The notes below the pieces were generated by a model. That model saw only the letters and a list, made by a program, of their open reading frames with translations, was not told the DNA's origin and searched no databases. Shown here one piece after another: positions 28,504 through 32,729 of a stretch of DNA of 32,729 bases; the first letter of the stretch is position 1; every line of letters begins with the position of its first letter. Origin of the DNA: Candidatus Pacearchaeota archaeon (GTDB lineage Archaea > Nanobdellota > Nanobdellia > Pacearchaeales > GW2011-AR1); the NCBI GenBank assembly GCA_016867035.1, contig VGKO01000006.1:1-32729 (forward strand), written 5' to 3'. The position numbers and the translations under genes were made by a program.

Positions 28504-29634
28504 ATGGTGCCAGAAGTAAGTATTATTCTTCCTTGTAGAAACGAACAAAAAGCGATAGCTTTTTGTATAAGAAGAATAAAAGAAGTTCTTTTAGCAGGCA
28601 AAATTAATGCAGAAATAATTATCTCGGATTCTTCTTCGGATTTAAGTCGGGCAATTATTCGCAAAAATGGAGGCGTTGTTTTAGTAGAGCACGATAAAGA
28701 GGGTTATGGAAATGCTTATCTGGAGGGTTTTAAACATGCTCGCGGAAAATATATTTTTATGGCTGATGCAGATGGAACTTATGACTTTCAAGAAATACCT
28801 AGGTTTCTTTTTTATCTAAAAGAGGGATTTGATTTTGTTATAGGCAACAGATTTAGTAAAAAAATAGATAAGAAAGCCATGAATTTTACACATAGACATA
28901 TTGGCAACCCCTTGCTGTCTTCTACACTTAGATTATTTTTTAATGCAGATATCAGAGATAGTCATTGCGGAATGCGCGCGATAAGTCGCGGGGCTTTAGA
29001 TAAATTGAATTTGCACACTGCTGGAATGGAATTTGCTTCTGAAATGGTTGTTAAAGCTCTTAAGAACAAACTCAAGATAAAACAACTTGATATTAATTAT
29101 TATCCTAGAATTGGAGAATCTAAACTTCATTCTTTTAGTGATGGTTGGAGGCACCTTCGATTTTTGTTAATTTATAGCCCCAAATTTCTTTTTTTTTTTC
29201 CAGGGCTAGTGTTATTTTTGTTAGGCATTGCTAGTTTATTTTGGTTCTTTTTTACTAATCCCCAAATATTAGGAAGACAGTATTTTGTGCATCCTATGTT
29301 TTTGTCTTCTCTTTTTTCTATAATTGGATATCAGCTTATTTTATTTGCGGTTTTTGCTAAGAGTTATGCTATTAATCATTTAGGGGATAATAGCAGAGTT
29401 ATGCAAAGACTTTATAGAATCTTTACTATTGAAAAAGCAAGTATCTTTGGAATACTTTTAATTTTGTTAGGCGGGCTTGTTTTTATGCTTGTTTTGATGA
29501 GGTGGTTTGCTTCTGGACTTGGAGAATTAAATGAAATTAAGAGTTCAATTACGGCTCTTACACTTATAACTCTTGGAGTTCAAACAATATTCTCAAGTTT
29601 TATGCTTAGCATATTAGGTATAAGGGAGAAATAA
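28504..29634 (+). CDS. family 2 glycosyltransferase with membrane domain (dolichol-phosphate sugar synthase type)
   Basis: A GT-A enzyme of 376 residues. The catalytic domain (1-215) has VSIILPCRNEQKAI, the metal-binding DADGTYD near 91-97, GNRFSKK and the CGMRAISR acceptor motif. This is the DPM1/GtrB group, which moves a sugar from a nucleotide donor to a lipid (dolichol or polyprenyl) phosphate. At least four membrane helices follow (about 226-248, 265-290, 310-335, 348-372). Role: lipid-linked donor for surface glycans or lipid glycosylation. It begins a cluster of sugar-transfer genes, with its own CTTTATATAC box at about 28472-28481. Confidence 0.9.
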   Translation: MVPEVSIILPCRNEQKAIAFCIRRIKEVLLAGKINAEIIISDSSSDLSRAIIRKNGGVVLVEHDKEGYGNAYLEGFKHARGKYIFMADADGTYDFQEIPRFLFYLKEGFDFVIGNRFSKKIDKKAMNFTHRHIGNPLLSSTLRLFFNADIRDSHCGMRAISRGALDKLNLHTAGMEFASEMVVKALKNKLKIKQLDINYYPRIGESKLHSFSDGWRHLRFLLIYSPKFLFFFPGLVLFLLGIASLFWFFFTNPQILGRQYFVHPMFLSSLFSIIGYQLILFAVFAKSYAINHLGDNSRVMQRLYRIFTIEKASIFGILLILLGGLVFMLVLMRWFASGLGELNEIKSSITALTLITLGVQTIFSSFMLSILGIREK

Positions 29635-30801
29635 TTGGCGAAAATGAAAAAACTTAAAATTGCTTTTGTTACAGATGTAATCTATCCATTTACCTTTGGT
29701 GGGAGTGAAATAAGAAACTATGAAGTTGCTAAAAGACTTGTTAAGCTTGGGCACGAAGTACATATTTTCGGAGCTAAGTTTTGGGCAGGACCCAAGGATA
29801 TACAGATTGAAGGAATAAAAATTCACGGCGTTTCAAAATATGAAAGACTTTACAATCCCGAGGGGAAAAGAAGAATACTTGATCCTATAAAACTTGCTTT
29901 TAATTTATTATTTGAGCTTAGCAAATATAAATTTGATATAATAGATTGTTTATCTTTTGTATATCTTAATTGTTTTTCTTGTAAACTTGCTTCTATGATT
30001 GGCGGGGCTGAACTTGTATTAACTTGGCAACAATATTTTGGGAATTATCTTCAAGGCTATTTTGGTTCGATTGTAGGAACTATTACTAGAGTATTAGAAA
30101 GATTGACTATTGGCTTAACTAAAAACCACATTGTTGTTTCCGAGAAGGTTGGCCGAGAATTGTCTTTAAGATTAGGATTTCCTAAAAGAAAAATAACCTT
30201 AATTCCCAATGGTGTAGACTATAATTTGGCTCGAATAGCTAAAAAATCTCACTTTAGTAGCGATATTGTTTTTGTTGGTAGACTTAATTACCAGAAAAAC
30301 CCGCAATTATTAATTGAAGCAATTAAAATATTGAAAAAGGATTTTCCAAAAATTAAAGCAATATTTTTAGGGGCGGGAAGCGAAATTAAAAATCTGCAAA
30401 GGCTTGTGAATAGTTATGCTCTTCAGAATAATGTATCTTTTTTAGGTCTAGTTAAAGATAAAATTAAATTATTTTCTATACTGAAATCTTCAAAAATATT
30501 TGTTTTGCCTTCTAGGCTTGAGGGATTTCCTCTTACTATCCTTGAGGCTAATGCTTGCGGTTTACCTGCAATAACTACTAAAACCCAATGGAATGATGTT
30601 CAAGATTATCTTTCAGGTAATGGCATTTCGGGTATGGTTGTTAAACCTCAAGAACATTCTTTAGCCAAAGCTATTGCTTTTTTGCTAGAAAATAGAAAAA
30701 CCCTTTCTGAAATGTCAAAAAATGCCGTAGCTAAGACCGGGGAGTATGATTGGGATATTATAACTAAAAATTTAAAAAACTTTTATTATAAGGTTTTTTA
30801 A
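29635..30801 (+). CDS. family 4 glycosyltransferase
   Basis: A retaining GT-B enzyme of 388 residues. The N-terminal half has the donor-side GGSEIRNYEVAKRLVKLGHEVHIFG; the C-terminal half has LIPNGVDYN, FVGRLNYQKNPQLLIEAI and the E-x7-E motif in EGFPLTILEANACGLPA. The start is uncertain: TTG 29635 follows the preceding stop directly and has GGGAG 6-8 bases upstream, while ATG 29644 lies 9 bases on, so three residues differ. No signal peptide; cytosolic and membrane-associated. It would extend a lipid-linked or surface sugar chain together with its neighbours. Confidence 0.9.
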   Translation: MAKMKKLKIAFVTDVIYPFTFGGSEIRNYEVAKRLVKLGHEVHIFGAKFWAGPKDIQIEGIKIHGVSKYERLYNPEGKRRILDPIKLAFNLLFELSKYKFDIIDCLSFVYLNCFSCKLASMIGGAELVLTWQQYFGNYLQGYFGSIVGTITRVLERLTIGLTKNHIVVSEKVGRELSLRLGFPKRKITLIPNGVDYNLARIAKKSHFSSDIVFVGRLNYQKNPQLLIEAIKILKKDFPKIKAIFLGAGSEIKNLQRLVNSYALQNNVSFLGLVKDKIKLFSILKSSKIFVLPSRLEGFPLTILEANACGLPAITTKTQWNDVQDYLSGNGISGMVVKPQEHSLAKAIAFLLENRKTLSEMSKNAVAKTGEYDWDIITKNLKNFYYKVF

Positions 30802-30842
30802 AATTTGTATAAATATTTAAATTAAAATATATAGTTTTTTGT

Positions 30843-31808
30843 ATGTTACAAAGATTAAAGAATTTGCTAAGAAAAAAAGACAAGTATCTAATAGTAAAAG
30901 GACTTGCAGGTTTGGGTAATAGGCTAGAAGTAGTTATTCAAGCAATTTTATATTCAAAATTATCAGGTCGAAAGCTTTTGATAGATTGGGGGGATGGAGT
31001 TTACGCATCAGATGATAGAAATGCATTTTATGAGGTCTTTGAATGTCCGCTTGCTATAAAAACTATACCTAAGAGAGATGAACTGACAGTTTTTCCTACT
31101 TTTTGGAAAGGCAATCTAGATAAAAGTGTTAGGCAATTAGAATGTGGTTGGATAAATCCCGCCAAAATTAAAAAAGAATACTCTTTTGATTTGAAAAAAT
31201 TAGATTACAATGAAGATATTTTGGTTATGACAGATTATCATTTTCATTATGATCAATTTATAGATAATCTAAGTAAAGGAATTTCTTTTAAAGATAAAGA
31301 TGACAAATTATTGTTAATTCGAAGATTATTAAAAAAATATCTCTTTCTAAAGCCCCAATTATATTCAGGGGTTGTAGAATTTAAGAGAAATAATTTTTCT
31401 AAACCTATGATTGGAATACACATAAGATATACAGATAATTCTTTGGAAATTGGGAGAAACTATCCTGATTTAGAGAAATATAATAGGGTAGTTAAGAATT
31501 TGTTGGGCGGTAAACCCGGGCTATTTTTAGCTACAGACAATAAAAAAATTCTTGAAAATTATAAATCTGGGTATTCTTCTTTAACATATTTTGAAAAATC
31601 TTTTTCTAAACAAGAAGAACAATCTATTCATTATAGTAGGGAGCTTGATAAAAATAAAGTTTTAATAGAAGCAGTTATGGATTTATTCCTCTTAGCAAGT
31701 TGTGACTATTTGATTTACTCTGGAGATTCTTCCTTTTCAATAATCGCTTTAGCTTTATCCGATATTAATAGACCAAATTATTTTGATGTTAGATACGTTA
31801 TGCTTTAA
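30843..31808 (+). CDS. fucosyltransferase-like (NodZ/GT23-type) glycosyltransferase
   Basis: A 321-residue protein with features of the alpha-1,6/O-fucosyltransferase superfamily: GLAGLGNRLEV near 20-30 (the N-terminal G-x-GNRL), GIHIRYTD near 190 (the HxRRxD-like donor site, here HIRYTD), FLATDN and SGDSSFSIIALAL at the end. Relatives move fucose or other sugars from GDP-sugars. The usual second arginine of the HxRRxD motif is Tyr here, so specificity may differ. A TATAAATATTTAAAT box lies 20-35 bases upstream. It overlaps the convergent gene by 4 bases. Confidence 0.78.
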   Translation: MLQRLKNLLRKKDKYLIVKGLAGLGNRLEVVIQAILYSKLSGRKLLIDWGDGVYASDDRNAFYEVFECPLAIKTIPKRDELTVFPTFWKGNLDKSVRQLECGWINPAKIKKEYSFDLKKLDYNEDILVMTDYHFHYDQFIDNLSKGISFKDKDDKLLLIRRLLKKYLFLKPQLYSGVVEFKRNNFSKPMIGIHIRYTDNSLEIGRNYPDLEKYNRVVKNLLGGKPGLFLATDNKKILENYKSGYSSLTYFEKSFSKQEEQSIHYSRELDKNKVLIEAVMDLFLLASCDYLIYSGDSSFSIIALALSDINRPNYFDVRYVML

Positions 31809-32728
31809 CCCTTATCTTTAAACACTACTTTTTTTAGATTTTCTTTTATATCTTTTAAAAAATTATATGCTCTGGGAGTTAGGATTTTCAAAGCTTTGCC
31901 CAATCTGCCCATCCTTTGATGATAACTCTGATTTGTTGTAAGAATTAATCTTGTTTTATTAAAAAAACTAGAAATTCCAATATCATTTTTGCCGATTTCG
32001 TTTCTTATCCAGAAATAATCTCCTACTTGCTTGTGAAATTCTGGTTTGTTACTTGCCCAAGCCCAAATTTTATTTTCATTTATTCTAATGTCTTTTTCTG
32101 GATTAAAATCATATTTTTTTAATAATAGGTGTCGAGAAGTATAATTCCTATGTTTTTTGTCCCCATGCCATAAATGTAATATTGTTGTATCTAAATAAAA
32201 AATACTTCCTCGAGTTTTTTTATAAATTTTTGAAATCCATTTTTTCAAGTGTTCTTTAAATGCTTTGGAATAGTGTTCTTGATAATAATTAGCTTTTGAA
32301 TTATAAATTCCATGAGCCATTATCATATCTCCGGAACCTGTTATAGAATGGTCATATAATCTTAAATTTTTGAAGATTTCTTTTCTAAATGCCCAAGCAA
32401 AACCCGTATCTCCGTGTTTTGAAAAAGAATCGAAGCAATCCCCTGTTGAATTTGCAACCCGATAAGCCATTCCATACATCTTTTCTCCCTCTGAATTGCC
32501 TTCCGGAAAATCTTCTTTTAGCGTATATCTTACTCCTTTTTTCATTCTTATAATATAAGAAAATAGCTGTATAACTTCGTATTCTTCTAAAAGTTGAGAG
32601 GCTTTTTTTATCCACTCTTTATCCTTAAATATTATATCGCAATCAAACCAAGCAAATTTATCGCATTCACTCGGAAGATTATCTATAGCTATATTGAGAA
32701 GCCTCTCTTTTTGCCAAAGAAGGCTAAG
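31805..32728 (-). CDS. glycosyltransferase, 5' end beyond the window
   Basis: The frame is open to the right edge (308 codons visible), so the internal ATG at 32545 is not the start. The visible N-terminal part has LLWQKERLLNIAIDNLPSEC and FAWFDCDIIF, the DxD-type metal site of GT-A enzymes, with galactosyltransferase-like features. HGDTGFAWAFRKEIF and LWHGDKKHR are further landmarks. It lies in the sugar-transfer cluster but on the opposite strand, with its stop overlapping the end of the NodZ-like gene. The donor sugar is not evident. Confidence 0.8.
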   Translation of the reverse strand, partial: LSLLWQKERLLNIAIDNLPSECDKFAWFDCDIIFKDKEWIKKASQLLEEYEVIQLFSYIIRMKKGVRYTLKEDFPEGNSEGEKMYGMAYRVANSTGDCFDSFSKHGDTGFAWAFRKEIFKNLRLYDHSITGSGDMIMAHGIYNSKANYYQEHYSKAFKEHLKKWISKIYKKTRGSIFYLDTTILHLWHGDKKHRNYTSRHLLLKKYDFNPEKDIRINENKIWAWASNKPEFHKQVGDYFWIRNEIGKNDIGISSFFNKTRLILTTNQSYHQRMGRLGKALKILTPRAYNFLKDIKENLKKVVFKDKG

Positions 32729-32729
32729 G

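Noticed and set aside
32385-32615. minus-strand frame of 76 codons starting at 32615
   Set aside because: It overlaps the glycosyltransferase frame that stays open to the window edge and has the DCD motif; this one has no motif.

Overview
The window comes from an AT-rich archaeal genome, most likely a DPANN lineage of the Woesearchaeota/Pacearchaeota/Nanoarchaeota type. The archaeal signature genes are PheRS alpha and beta of archaeal type, Rpo7 and Spt4, ribosomal proteins S24e, S27ae, L7Ae, S28e and L24e, Kae1, deoxyhypusine synthase, the RNase P protein Rpp30, archaeal UMP kinase and ScpA. A tRNA carries a bulge-helix-bulge intron. None of the tRNAs encodes its CCA end. Genes are short and tightly packed, and many small proteins have no recognisable family. 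Most first genes have a TATA-like box about 25 bases before the ATG, as expected for leaderless transcripts. Genes inside operons and a few others carry GGAGG-type ribosome binding sites. I saw no transposase, integrase, phage gene or CRISPR array.

Layout, left to right. Positions 1-1518 (+ strand) hold a cut-off gene, a two-helix membrane protein, tRNA-Thr(GGT), a 51-aa zinc-finger-like protein and a helical hypothetical. At 1519-1691 is a repeat-rich convergent terminator zone. Positions 1692-6758 (- strand) hold pheS, a PPOX-fold flavoprotein gene and pheT as one operon, and a small membrane protein, pyrH and rnp3 as another. Positions 6790-9348 (- strand) hold a DUF357 gene interrupted by a stop codon, two adjacent hypotheticals, tRNA-Trp followed directly by a UVR-motif protein, and a membrane protein. 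Positions 9414-14542 (+ strand) are an information-processing block: an Fcf1-like PIN protein, rpo7, spt4, rps24e, rps27ae, a membrane-anchored coiled-coil protein, scpA and a rhomboid protease. At 14559-18062 (mostly - strand) are deoxyhypusine synthase with an extra N-terminal domain, a tail-anchored protein (+), a bacterial-type tRNA-guanine transglycosylase with a partner, and a Cys-rich protein. At 18161-21826 are a Tat-exported DUF1501 protein, tRNA-Glu with a decayed copy of its 3' end, an EgtD-like methyltransferase, and an intron-containing tRNA-Ile(UAU) that runs into the next gene. At 21889-27140 (+) are a P-loop kinase, YchF, DUF167, a metallopeptidase, DUF192, a 40-aa basic protein, Kae1, a methyltransferase and a membrane zincin. 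At 27348-28431 (+) is a ribosomal operon, L7Ae / S28e / unknown 80-aa protein / L24e, with a kink-turn in the L7Ae leader. From 28504 to the right edge is a surface-glycan cluster of four glycosyltransferases, the last one cut by the window end.

The main theme is translation: tRNA charging, tRNA modification (Kae1, TGT), tRNA 5' processing (Rpp30), eIF5A modification and ribosomal proteins. The observations I rate highest are the kink-turn in the L7Ae leader (probable autoregulation), the tRNA-Ile with anticodon UAU and an 81-nt intron, three tRNAs that appear to form the 5' part of mRNAs, an 11-bp perfect inverted repeat flanking the deoxyhypusine synthase TATA box, and bacterial-looking TGT and DUF1501 genes in an archaeal background.
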